In this document: positions 22,901-30,100 of the stretch, one piece after another | Numbering within the stretch: the stretch's first letter is position 1 | Layout of the letters: every line of letters begins with the position of its first letter | Origin: Pomphorhynchus laevis | Taxonomy: Eukaryota > Acanthocephala > Palaeacanthocephala > Echinorhynchida > Pomphorhynchidae | Direction of reading: 5' to 3' | Assembly: GCA_012934845.2 (NCBI GenBank) | Contig: WNNJ02002217.1 | Location: 62,001 to 126,000, forward strand | DNA: 64,000 nt | Program-made: the position numbers and the translations under genes | Notes under the pieces: model-generated | What the model was told of the DNA's origin: nothing | Seen by the model: only the letters and a program-made list of their open reading frames with translations | Databases searched by the model: none

Positions 22901-23887
22901 AATGATATTGGCTTTCTTCAAAATCATTTAAATAATTTAATAGATACATATTTTAAACTAGGTTACTATAAAAATAACATCAAGCAGAAAATAGTAAAAT
23001 ATATAAATCAACATAATAATATAAAGAATAAATTTAAGCGGAAAATTTTTATGGATGGATAATAAATAATATACTTTGCATTAGAATACGATACACTAGA
23101 TAATCAAATTTCATCATAGGAAATACGTCATTAGCACGTGTTTGGCCCTACTGCTATGCTGGGTAGATGAATAGAGGCCGAAACTTATGACATCTTCATT
23201 ATGACGTACAATCTTTATTCTTTATTGTATTAGAATAATTAAATATTATCTATTAATCGATCCAATTAATATATAATAATAGAATATTATCTATAACTCG
23301 GTTCATAAAAATACTGGGCTATAAAAATTATTTCTAAGATTAAGATAAAATTTTATTTTTAAATTTATTGTACAAAATATGTAACTTCAGTTAAGTGATA
23401 TTATTTGTCTGTTACTTAATTTTGCCTAAACATCTTAAAACTTTTGGATTGCCAATTTAAATTTTATTGTTGGCAATGATATAATGTATGCAATTAACTA
23501 TAGGATTAAACATAAATAAATATTTTAGATCAACATATTCATTTATTATTAGCAATTTAATTCGTAGTCTAACCTTCCAGTTGATGTTTTATTTCCTATA
23601 GGGTGAACTGGGACTCGTAATGGTATCCGATGGATCGAGTAAACCGTATAGGTGTCATATTCGAGCACCTGGTTTCTGTCACCTTGTAATAAATTACATC
23701 TTCAATAAATTTACCATTATTCGTTTTTCATATATAGTCTGCACTCGATAAGCTATCAAAGAACTTTATGATTGCTGATCTTGTGTCTATCATGGGTAAG
23801 ATCAATCTTATATTTAAATGCTTAAATCTTATGTTATTTGTGTTCTTAGGAGGATTGGATATCGTTTTTGGAGAAGTTGATCGTTAA
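7842..23887 (+). CDS. NDUFS2: NADH dehydrogenase iron-sulfur protein 2 (complex I 49 kDa subunit), 11 visible exons
   Basis: NDUFS2 is a core subunit of mitochondrial NADH:ubiquinone oxidoreductase. With NDUFS7 it forms the quinone-reduction pocket facing cluster N2 in the matrix arm. Coding exons join as 7842-7945, 11828-11937, 13190-13270, 13326-13446, 15147-15259, 15314-15672, 19175-19304, 20850-20945, 23602-23685, 23738-23795 and 23850-23887. All introns are GT-AG and the phases match throughout, giving 430 codons plus stop. Family landmarks in order: [38 protein letters not shown] (its Tyr is the quinone-site Tyr of the family), [56 protein letters not shown] and C-terminal DIVFGEVDR. 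The exon with start codon and mitochondrial presequence was not found; it must lie upstream and end in phase 2. Four introns are 52-55 bp and six exceed 1.2 kb. Confidence 0.95.
8190..9738 (+). mobile_element. LINE family B, 5' half, in NDUFS2 intron
   Basis: The + strand holds the proline-rich 5' region (8192-8760) and the apurinic-type endonuclease (9023-9738). Motifs include [15 protein letters not shown], then [15 protein letters not shown] (metal-binding Glu), [19 protein letters not shown] and, in a second frame, LGDFKIRLD, then STAPTHILG and DPGLSDHFL (catalytic Asp-His). GDFN has become GDFK. The sequence ends at the SDHF codons in a 22-bp palindrome; the RT half is absent. The matching 3' half begins in the copy at 2891, whose breakpoint lies within a few bases of this one in element coordinates. 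Confidence 0.8.
9713..9760. repeat. 22-bp perfect palindrome at a LINE breakpoint
   Basis: Arms 9713-9734 and 9739-9760 are exact reverse complements with a 4-base loop. The left arm is LINE B sequence (the codons of GLSDHFL); the right arm is its fold-back copy. Merlin-related sequence follows at once. Confidence 0.95.
9761..10246 (+). mobile_element. Merlin (IS1016/ISXO2-type) DNA transposon, 3' part of transposase
   Basis: One frame (open from about 9851) encodes [19 protein letters not shown], then [35 protein letters not shown] and [10 protein letters not shown]. These are the central and last blocks of ISXO2-like DDE transposases: the second catalytic Asp in H-S-D, H-x-T-V-N-H-S, H-T-N-x-I-E-x-x-W with the catalytic Glu, and W-E-F-x-W-R. 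The N-terminal part with the first Asp is missing, cut at the palindrome, and I see no convincing terminal inverted repeat on the right. It is a dead 3' remnant in an intron of NDUFS2. Confidence 0.85.
10260..11290. other. Intron sequence, AT-rich, no gene seen
   Basis: AT-rich spacer inside the first visible NDUFS2 intron with long A and T runs (10365-10590). No coding signal or recognisable element was found. Confidence 0.6.
11291..11594. repeat. 13-bp minisatellite (GTTCAGACCGTTT), about 23 units
   Basis: Diverged tandem units of GTTCAGACCGTTT with a few 11-12 bp units near 11515-11555. Because 13 is not a multiple of 3 and the unit lacks stops, long spurious frames appear (142 and 75 codons). 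These are not genes. It lies in an NDUFS2 intron. Confidence 0.95.
11828..11937 (+). CDS. NDUFS2: NDUFS2 visible exon 2
   Basis: Acceptor TTTTTAG and donor GTTAGT. It encodes [18 protein letters not shown] and the family signature [19 protein letters not shown]. The His residues of this loop line the quinone cavity. Confidence 0.95.
11938..13189. other. NDUFS2 intron, with a short tandem repeat at 12477-12545
   Basis: AT-rich intron. Around 12477-12545 about three units of a roughly 22-bp repeat (CGCATTTGTTCATATTTTAAA) occur. Near 13035-13130 a block of about 55 bp (TTTGAATGTTGTTT...GACAAATTTTG) is duplicated in tandem. No gene was seen. Confidence 0.7.
13190..13270 (+). CDS. NDUFS2: NDUFS2 visible exon 3
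   Basis: Acceptor GGCTAG and donor GTTTTT. Its 27 codons encode [20 protein letters not shown] and EFKTYSQ. It is followed by a 55-bp intron. Confidence 0.95.
13326..13446 (+). CDS. NDUFS2: NDUFS2 visible exon 4
   Basis: Acceptor AAATCAG and donor GTAAGC. It encodes [17 protein letters not shown], then [20 protein letters not shown], and ends in phase 1. The LDY tyrosine is the conserved quinone-site residue. Confidence 0.95.
13447..15146. other. NDUFS2 intron, AT-rich, no gene seen
   Basis: Low-complexity AT-rich intron, for example the TTAATTAATA runs near 14740-14790. The open stretch at 14792-14995 has codon content typical of random AT-rich DNA and no recognisable domain. Confidence 0.6.
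15147..15259 (+). CDS. NDUFS2: NDUFS2 visible exon 5
   Basis: Acceptor TTTTTAG and donor GTGCGA. It encodes [16 protein letters not shown], then [17 protein letters not shown], matching the G-E-I-T-R-L-L-N-H and T-P-F-F-W-L-F-E-E-R-E-K blocks. The Asn-His of the usual L-N-H is Ser-His here. A 54-bp intron follows. Confidence 0.95.
15314..15672 (+). CDS. NDUFS2: NDUFS2 visible exon 6 (largest exon)
   Basis: Acceptor GTTTTTAG and donor GTAAAT. It encodes [19 protein letters not shown] through [32 protein letters not shown] and [14 protein letters not shown], the conserved middle of the protein. It ends in phase 2. Confidence 0.97.
16900..16933. repeat. 15-bp perfect palindrome with 4-base loop
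   Basis: Arms 16900-16914 and 16919-16933 (TAATAGCGTCAATAT and its complement) match exactly. It lies in the intron between the large NDUFS2 exon and the exon at 19175. No element was recognised around it. Confidence 0.9.
17393..18385 (-). mobile_element. Penelope-like element, C-terminal piece with GIY-YIG endonuclease
   Basis: The minus strand encodes an RT-thumb block ([20 protein letters not shown]), a linker ([18 protein letters not shown]), then the GIY-YIG nuclease: [20 protein letters not shown], then LEKRMLQHK and, further on, [12 protein letters not shown] and IIQEAYFI. The Y-K-I-P-C...C-x-x-x-Y-I-G-Q-T arrangement is diagnostic of Penelope-like elements, which carry this nuclease after the RT. 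The piece is broken (about two breaks) and the RT core is absent. It abuts, in opposite orientation, an N-terminal piece starting at 18386. Confidence 0.85.
17493..17640. repeat. Tandem duplication, period about 67 bp
   Basis: Two copies and a partial third of a block that starts AAACAAACTTTAAAG and includes CACACTCACACACATTCC. It lies just outside the coding part of the Penelope-like endonuclease piece, in what would be its 3' untranslated region. Confidence 0.8.
18386..18810 (+). mobile_element. Penelope-like element, N-terminal RT piece, inverted relative to its neighbour
   Basis: The + strand encodes [16 protein letters not shown], then [20 protein letters not shown], then [20 protein letters not shown]-x-x-x-S-D-K-G-x-x-x-V-V-M-D is the N-terminal signature of Penelope-like reverse transcriptases. 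A 39-bp coding block ([12 protein letters not shown]) is duplicated in tandem at 18653-18730. It joins the minus-strand C-terminal piece at about 18385, a tail-inverted layout often seen for Penelope elements. It is broken, and the catalytic palm is missing here. Confidence 0.8.
19175..19304 (+). CDS. NDUFS2: NDUFS2 visible exon 7
   Basis: Acceptor TTATTAAG and donor GTTTGC. After completing the split Arg it encodes [20 protein letters not shown], then [19 protein letters not shown] and AEMK. Confidence 0.95.
19305..20849. other. NDUFS2 intron, very AT-rich, no gene seen
   Basis: No coding signal. Long AT-only runs occur (19555-19600, 19960-20000, 20090-20170). Confidence 0.6.
20850..20945 (+). 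CDS. NDUFS2: NDUFS2 visible exon 8
   Basis: Acceptor AAAAATAG and donor GTATGT. Its 32 codons encode [20 protein letters not shown], then [12 protein letters not shown]. Confidence 0.95.
21669..21879. repeat. Pair of identical 40-bp direct repeats, 171 bp apart
   Basis: 21669-21708 and 21840-21879 are identical (TATTTCCAGCAAATGGAAAT at the start of each). Each contains the small palindrome ATTTCCAGCAAATGGAAAT. The 131 bp between them are unrecognised. They lie in the NDUFS2 intron that also holds the Penelope-like RT. Confidence 0.85.
22160..23062 (+). mobile_element. Penelope-like element RT core (second, different type)
   Basis: An open frame of 300 codons (22160 to the stop at 23062) holds the RT core: [16 protein letters not shown] (catalytic Asp of motif A, with the D-F-S-x-L-Y-T-N-L typical of Penelope/telomerase-related RTs), [18 protein letters not shown] (motif B), FRYIDDI (catalytic Asp pair), then [22 protein letters not shown] and the thumb [14 protein letters not shown]. 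The I-Y-P-x-x-L and Y-L-D-x-N-I blocks resemble the branch whose nuclease is N-terminal (Naiad/Chlamys type). Consistent with this, the frame ends soon after the thumb with no GIY-YIG following. The N-terminal part is missing. Assignment to that branch is inference; Penelope-like RT is firm. Confidence 0.88.
23602..23685 (+). CDS. NDUFS2: NDUFS2 visible exon 9
   Basis: Acceptor CCTATAG and donor GTAATA. It encodes [18 protein letters not shown], then [11 protein letters not shown] 52-bp intron follows. Confidence 0.95.
23738..23795 (+). CDS. NDUFS2: NDUFS2 visible exon 10
   Basis: Acceptor TATATAG and donor GTAAGA. It encodes [19 protein letters not shown] and ends in phase 1. A 54-bp intron follows. 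Confidence 0.94.
23850..23887 (+). CDS. NDUFS2: NDUFS2 last exon with stop codon
   Basis: Acceptor TTCTTAG. With the split Gly it encodes [12 protein letters not shown] and a TAA stop. The D-I-V-F-G-E-V-D-R ending is the normal family C-terminus, so the 3' end of the gene is complete. Confidence 0.95.
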
Positions 23888-24255
23888 TTTTAGCGTAATT
23901 TAGCATTAAATCGATAATCCACATACTAAATGGCAAAAAGCCATCATATCATTATTTTATATTTAAGGTACTGCTCTAAGTTTGTTCTTTGTAATAACAA
24001 AAGTATAATAACAAAGGTTTAATTTTTGAATTTAAAAGTCACCCGATTAAAAATATTGAAATTAGTCGATATTTCATCTAATTTCTTTAATTTTTCGAAT
24101 AAAAGTAAATTATCCTTCTATTAAAATGCTAATAAGAAATAATATCAAACTTATGATCATGGGCAATTAAAAATGGTCAGATTATGATCACGGCCAACTA
24201 GAATAACCAAATTCGTTTCTCTTACACGTCTAAAATTGCCTGTCAAAAATATACA

Positions 24256-24261
24256 AATAAA
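24256..24261 (+). promoter_or_regulatory. Candidate NDUFS2 poly(A) signal AATAAA
   Basis: First canonical AATAAA in the sense orientation after the NDUFS2 stop (370 bp downstream), before the minisatellite. AATAAA occurs often by chance in such AT-rich DNA, so this is tentative. Confidence 0.35.
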
Positions 24262-24470
24262 GTGTAATTTGCTTAAGATAACATGATTTAAGGGAGCACT
24301 TAGTATTCACGCGTTCCTTTCATGAAGGAATCAGTTATTATATATTCAACTGGCTGGCATATAATATCCGTAAAATGTTATTATTCTTAATAGTAATTTT
24401 GACAACTAAACCACGTTAATACTTGGAACTTAACTTTTATACAACAATCATCATATAATCACTTTGCATC

Positions 24471-25185
24471 GCAATCACTTGGTGCAATCACTTGGTGCAA
24501 TCACTTGGTGCAATCACTTGGTGCAATCACTTGGTGCAATCACTTGGTGCAATCACTTGGTGCAATCACTTGGTGCAATCACTTGGTGCAATCACTTGGT
24601 GCAATCACTTGGTGCAATCACTTGGTGCAATCACTTGGTGCAATCACTTGGTGCAATCACTTGGTGCAATCACTTGGTGCAATCACTTGGTGCAATCACT
24701 TGGTGCAATCACTTGGTGCAATCACTTGGTGCAATCACTTGGTGCAATCACTTGGTGCAATCACTTGGTGCAATCACTTGGTGCAATCACTTGGTGCAAT
24801 CACTTGGTGCAATCACTTGGTGCAATCACTTGGTGCAATCACTTGGTGCAATCACTTGGTGCAATCACTTGGTGCAATCACTTGGTGCAATCACTTGGTG
24901 CAATCACTTGGTGCAATCACTTGGTGCAATCACTTGGTGCAATCACTTGGTGCAATCACTTGGTGCAATCACTTGGTGCAATCACTTGGTGCAATCACTT
25001 GGTGCAATCACTTGGTGCAATCACTTGGTGCAATCACTTGGTGCAATCACTTGGTGCAATCACTTGGTGCAATCACTTGGTGCAATCACTTGGTGCAATC
25101 ACTTGGTGCAATTAATTGGTGCAATTAATTGGTGCAATCACCTTGTGCAATCACTTAGTGCAATTAATTGGTGCAGTCACTTAGC
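24471..25185. repeat. 13-bp minisatellite (GCAATCACTTGGT), 55 units
   Basis: The array is exactly 55 x 13 bp. The first 49 units (24471-25107) are identical to one another by eye. The last six diverge (GCAATTAATTGGT three times, GCAATCACCTTGT, GCAATCACTTAGT, GCAGTCACTTAGC). All three + frames read through it because the unit contains no stop in any phase, producing spurious 207-242 codon frames of a 13-residue peptide repeat. It lies between the convergent 3' ends of NDUFS2 and CCDC124. Confidence 0.98.
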
Positions 25186-25922
25186 TGAATAACAAATAAT
25201 TTATTAAAATCATAAATCAGCTAGTGTTTTATAATTGATAAATGAATTTTTATCTCGATGACGAAGGTAAACGCCTAACTAAATGTTTACTAAAATAGAA
25301 CACTGGATGTCGAAGATAAGACAAAAGGTCTATCGGTTTCCTACGAAATAATACTGAATATTCCAAATACTACGAATTTGTATTTGCTCTATTTCCTAAA
25401 TAATTGTTTCAGTGAACGGAGAGTTGAAGATTTATTTCATTGTCATTAATGACATGTATCTGTTTTAATAATCACGCAGTTATTAAAATATTCAAAAATT
25501 AGTTATTGAAAGTTTCTGTGTTGTGAACAATTTGTAAATGCAATTAAAAATAAAATTGTACCTCATGACTCTCAAATTGAGTTTCTGCTGATAGCATAGG
25601 TTCAATGACAAAAATGTATACAGATGTTATAATTAAAACGAATAAATCAGAAGGTTTAAATTCTATTAATATTTTTTTAATCTGCACAATACAGGGTGTT
25701 GCTGATTGAGAAACATTTCACATGATTTGTGTTTAATTTTGTCAAGTTTGATTTTCTACGTTTTTTAATGTTTTGAGGAAATAATTACCTAAATTGGTAT
25801 AGTTATATTGTCGTAATTACTAAGTACAATTTGAAAAGTCGTTTGAAACTGTTCAGGCAAGCATTAATAAACATGCTACCTCGCAGTCAAGTTTATCAGA
25901 TTTAAAACCAAGAACAAAAAAG

Positions 25923-26402
25923 TTATCTGTTAAGTGGATTCATGGGACTTTTACTCCATTCTTTACGAAGTAGTTGCTTAATTTGAGAAAGTCTAAGACT
26001 CGGGTTTTCTCTTTTGAGACGATCAAGGTTTTGCTCTTCAAACAGTGTGTATGTTGATCGCGACGATTTCCCAGCATAGTCAGAATTTAAAGCGAGCAAT
26101 GCTTGATCAATTCCATGGGCATGCTCCTGGTCGGACTCAATTCTGTTTAGGTTTTCTTGTAAAATTTTAACCGGTGATTCGACAAGTGGAGTTTTAGAAT
26201 CCCATGCATTATTATTTTGAGCAACTTCGCTCTTATTGATCAATTCAGTAATGTTCATATTTATTTGAGAACGGGTTAGTTTAATCGACAAATCCTGTTT
26301 GCTCTTATCACTAGCTTGAATGGTTTGTTCTTCTTGTTTCAGCAGTACCTGTAACTCCTGCTTCCGTTGTAGTTTCTTAGTACTTCGATCTTCACGCTCC
26401 TC
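25923..26402 (-). CDS. CCDC124: CCDC124, last coding exon
   Basis: CCDC124 (the animal counterpart of yeast Lso2) binds ribosomes, at the GTPase centre and in idle ribosomes, and helps translation recover; it also localises to centrosome and midbody in mammals. The minus-strand exon starts after a TTTTGCAG acceptor (exon begins at 26402) and runs 159 codons to a TAA. It opens in a charged coiled coil (TKKLQRKQELQVLLKQEEQ), has the T-R-x-Q-I block (KLTRSQINMNI), an acidic helix (GIDQALLALNSDY), and ends with the diagnostic YTLFEEQNLDRLKRENPSL / RLSQIKQLLRKEWSKSP / MNPLN box. The C-terminus is about ten residues shorter than the human protein. The upstream exons with the M-P-K-K-F start were not found in this window. 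Confidence 0.92.
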   Translation of the reverse strand, partial: EEREDRSTKKLQRKQELQVLLKQEEQTIQASDKSKQDLSIKLTRSQINMNITELINKSEVAQNNNAWDSKTPLVESPVKILQENLNRIESDQEHAHGIDQALLALNSDYAGKSSRSTYTLFEEQNLDRLKRENPSLRLSQIKQLLRKEWSKSPMNPLNR

Positions 26403-26690
26403 CTGCAAAATAAAATGCAATTTTAGTTAAATGTAATTAAAATAACTTTCACTAAATCAATATAATTATAGAAATATTCGGCAATTTTCCGATTATCAAA
26501 AATTAAGACTAATCTTTTATCAACAGAATAAACGTTTCCTTGTGTGTGGCCACCAGTTTCATGATTTTGATAATTTTATCACTTAGATGTTAGTAATTGT
26601 TATTAATAGTTAATTACAACATATGGTTCCCTCAAATGGGCCAATATACATTTAACATTGTATATTAAAATGTTAAATAATAACATTTAA

Positions 26691-26720
26691 CAGCACTCCT
26701 CCGTACAAGGAGGAGTGCTG
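26691..26720. repeat. 12-bp perfect palindrome at a LINE scrap end
   Basis: Arms 26691-26702 (CAGCACTCCTCC) and 26709-26720 are exact reverse complements with a 6-base loop. The right arm continues into the RT fragment. Confidence 0.9.
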
Positions 26721-26825
26721 ACGTATAGTATCCAGAACCTTAGACCTTAGAATTTGAAGAGCACTCAGTGTCGAATAACCTCTACGGAACCCATGTTGTT
26801 CAGATGGTAACAAATCACTGCGAAA
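26709..26825 (-). mobile_element. Tiny LINE RT fragment (fingers motif)
   Basis: The minus strand encodes SDLLPSEQHGFRRGYSTLSA, the Q-H-G-F-R-x-G-x-S-T motif shared by CR1/jockey-type reverse transcriptases (compare NQHGFREGYST in the element at 51675-53070), followed by about 20 more compatible codons. Only about 115 bp remain. Confidence 0.7.
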
Positions 26826-27197
26826 TTATTTATAATAATAATTTATTAATAATAATTTTTTTAAAATATTTTAGTTAAATGTAATTAAAATAAGTTTCAC
26901 TAAATCAATATAATTATAGAAATATTCGGCAATTTTCTGATTATTAAAAATTAAGACTAATCTTTTATCAACAGAATAAACGTTTCCTTGTGTGTGGCCA
27001 CTAGTTTCATGATTTTGATAATTTTATCACTTAGATGTTAGTAATTGTTATTAATAGTTTATATAATTATTAATAATAATTAACTTATAATTAATATAAT
27101 TTTTTTTATAAATACTTTTTTTAAATATATTATTAATTACAACATATGGTTCCCTCAAATGGGCCAATATACATTTAACATTGTTATGTATTATTAT

Positions 27198-30100
27198 TTA
27201 TTCTAAAACATTAGAATCATCCATCCGTTCGGATCCACGACTATATGGGTGACCCCTAGTCGACCGGCACCCTCTGATTGCATGTGAGGCAGCACGACAC
27301 AGCAGCAAACTTATGGACCTTCTGAGGCCACACAGGCATTCAGCATAGCTTTTATTCCCACGTGATGAACGCAATCGAGCAATTGTCCTGAGCAAAACCA
27401 TGGCGTCGGGTCCCGCAGCACCAGAAGCCGTGAACACCAGCGGCATAAATCTACTCCTTTCGATATCGATGATACGTTCCGCGTATTTTGATCTTTTTCT
27501 CGCTTCATGAAAATCAAATGCAGCTTTTCTCGTAGACGCACACGATGGAGCAAAATGGTTGAAAACCGTAACGTCAAAGAACGTTCGCTCATATCTGGCG
27601 TCAGAAAGCCCAATGCAGACGATGTCGAGTCGCGCGTCGTCACTTCGACAAGTGACCCGATGATCAAAACAGTGATCACTATCTACCCGTTGTAATATCG
27701 GTTCGACACCAACCCCAGTACACACCTGTGATATTTCGGTGGCCAAGAAATCGCGTAAGGCGTTATGCCTTGTTATTACAACACCTCCTCGCTTGCACGA
27801 AAGCAAATGTGGGAGTTTCGCATCATCACCACACACACTTGTCCTTGGGAATCCCGATAGGGTCAAAGCCATATCGCAACGCAAGAGCATCTCTGAATTC
27901 ATGTGGACACAAATGACTGAATTCAGCTTTTACTGGAACTGCACTAATCCAAGAGGAAGCACCCTGTCCCAGTGCAAATTCCAGGGCTTGATGCATTGAG
28001 GCGGGTAAGATTGATCGAATGTATGCCAAACGCTCATCCACAACTTTTTGTCGTTCTTGATTCAACTCTTTTGTCAAGTTATTCTGAGCATCCCTGAGAA
28101 GATCACCTTGTAGCCCACTATCAAATGTTTTACAAAATTTTTTCGAGCTTTCGAACTCGGTCAAAGCTGCGCTTACTGGATCAACAATGCCCATTCCACC
28201 CTTTGAAATTGGTGACGAAATTAACGCGTGCATAACTGAGTTTAGATCTTGATCGAAAAGTGAGGGAGCCAAACCACTGAATATAGTATCCCGTAAGGAC
28301 AAATACAGATCCGTTTCACTTGGTGTCGATCTCATAAAGTGTGTCCATTTCCATTGTATTGACTTATTGAATCCTGAGAAAGCAGCATGGGGATCAAATC
28401 GTGATACAGTAGATATACGAGAAACAAGCTCAGTCCACTTTAATATTTTAATTTTTGTAATTTCCTTTACAAATTCGCCTGAGCCAATTGGCGCACCAAG
28501 CACCTCGATGCCATCGAACCGTGTCTCAATGTCTGCGGGAAGTGGATACACCCCTTCGGATTGCGGATGAAGGAGCATCTTGGTTTTGCTAGGGTTCACA
28601 TTATATCCGAATTTTGGTCCTTGGATTTGGAGAAGTTGCCATACACGCAACAGATCCTCAGGCAAACCTACAAAATTCGCATCGTCAGCAAACCAACGCT
28701 GAACAATGTTTGGCACGACTTGCTTGATCATACTTATCAATGGTAAGGATGCCATTGCGAAGGCAGCCATGGCTAAGGGATCTCCCTGGGTTACTCCCTC
28801 GCACGATGCTAAAGATCCACCACCAAGTACCAGTTCTGCGTCGCCCGCATAAATGTTAGATAAGGACTGTGCTAGCTCAGGGCAAGTGTGTTTGATATTG
28901 TGTAGCATAACATTTCGATTGACAGAGTTGAACGCATTCTTAGCGTCGACAGCGAGAAGTCCATAGCTCTGGTTAGAAGAATACGTATCGCGAAGCGAGT
29001 GAATCGCAAAATCGATCCCATTTCGCTGGGATGCGCAAAGTTGGACAATCCCGGCTACGTCTTGAAGATCATCTTTGACGCAGGACAATATGGTTTTACT
29101 GACAATGCGGCGAACAACCTCTGATACACCAATCGGTCTAATTTTCCCATTATTCTTTGGTATTGATATCAACCGGCAAGCAGTAAACGCCTCTAACATC
29201 CGAGGGCTGAGTTGAATAGTGCTAAGGCTCACTGCAAAATTTGCCAAAGCATCCGCTAGAGCCTTGGAATGCACGGAGAAGCTATTCAAGAGTTGTCTCC
29301 AAGCCATCGCATCCAGCCCTGATGGGCCAGCTCCACCTGAGGTTTTGTTGGCCGCTCGGATGATAGCTTCCCCATCTATGACAGAGAAGAGCGAAGGATG
29401 ATGCTCTCTAACATTCGGCAAATCTCGTTGTAATAAAGCGGACGCATCAGCATCTGCGGCTGTTGGGTGTAGATTCTGCAGGTGTTCACGTACAGTCAAA
29501 CCATCGACAATCGAATCAGGATCTAGAATGCTCGACTGTTGGTTCTCTTCCAATATGGCAGTCGCCGCTGACAGCTTTCCACTTGTGACCAACTTGACAT
29601 AGCGCTTTATCCAATCATCAGTACGTGGGCTCGAACGCATAGGCATGCAACGTCGCTGTAATATTCTTGCCTCATTGAAAACATCGACGAATCTGCCATT
29701 TTTCCATAGTCTGATTCTGCGCTCCAGTGCTTTTCGGATCTCGGACACCTTTCTAGATGGAAGACGTTGCAAAACGCACCGGGACAAAATAGTGGCCTTT
29801 TTAAGTGCAAACATATCATGGTTATCAGCTTCGGCTGCAATCTGATAGAGGCTAGCAAGCATTTCAACGAATTCATTCGACGCAGCACATCTTGGGAGTC
29901 GCATCGCACTAGGCCTCCATTGTATCACCACATCATAAATCGCCTGAAGTGAAAGAGACTGCCTATCAACAGGGTCGTGCAAGTTATCTACAATTGGATT
30001 ATCAGTTGTCCGTGTACTGCCACTATCAGTAAGGGGATTCAAATCCGCCACTCTACCTACTGGTTCAGCAGCAGAGGTTAAACACACTGTCTGAGGTCCA

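Larger units (their letters stand above)
26423..27184. repeat. Duplicated intron block around a LINE scrap
   Basis: 26423-26661 and about 26871-27183 are copies of one sequence: both begin TTAGTTAAATGTAATTAAAAT, contain GTTTCCTTGTGTGTGGCCAC, and end CATATGGTTCCCTCAAATGG followed by CCAATATACATTTAACATTG. The second copy has extra AT-rich inserts. Differences are few, so the duplication is fairly young. Between the copies lie a 12-bp palindrome and a short RT fragment. The left copy starts right at the CCDC124 exon boundary, so it is CCDC124 intron sequence. Confidence 0.88.

Noticed and set aside
24303-24330. Small palindrome TTCCTTTCATGAAGGAA
   Set aside because: Six-base arms with a short loop are common by chance and no element end is associated.
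24471-25185. CRISPR-like array
   Set aside because: Units are contiguous with no spacers, the genome is clearly eukaryotic, and there are no cas-like genes.
24464-25192. Three overlapping open frames of 207-242 codons
   Set aside because: They are products of a 13-bp tandem repeat with no stop in any phase. They contain no domain, and two of them are the same peptide in other phases.
27507-27999. Plus-strand frames of 60-86 codons over the RLE LINE
   Set aside because: Shadows of the minus-strand nuclease domain.
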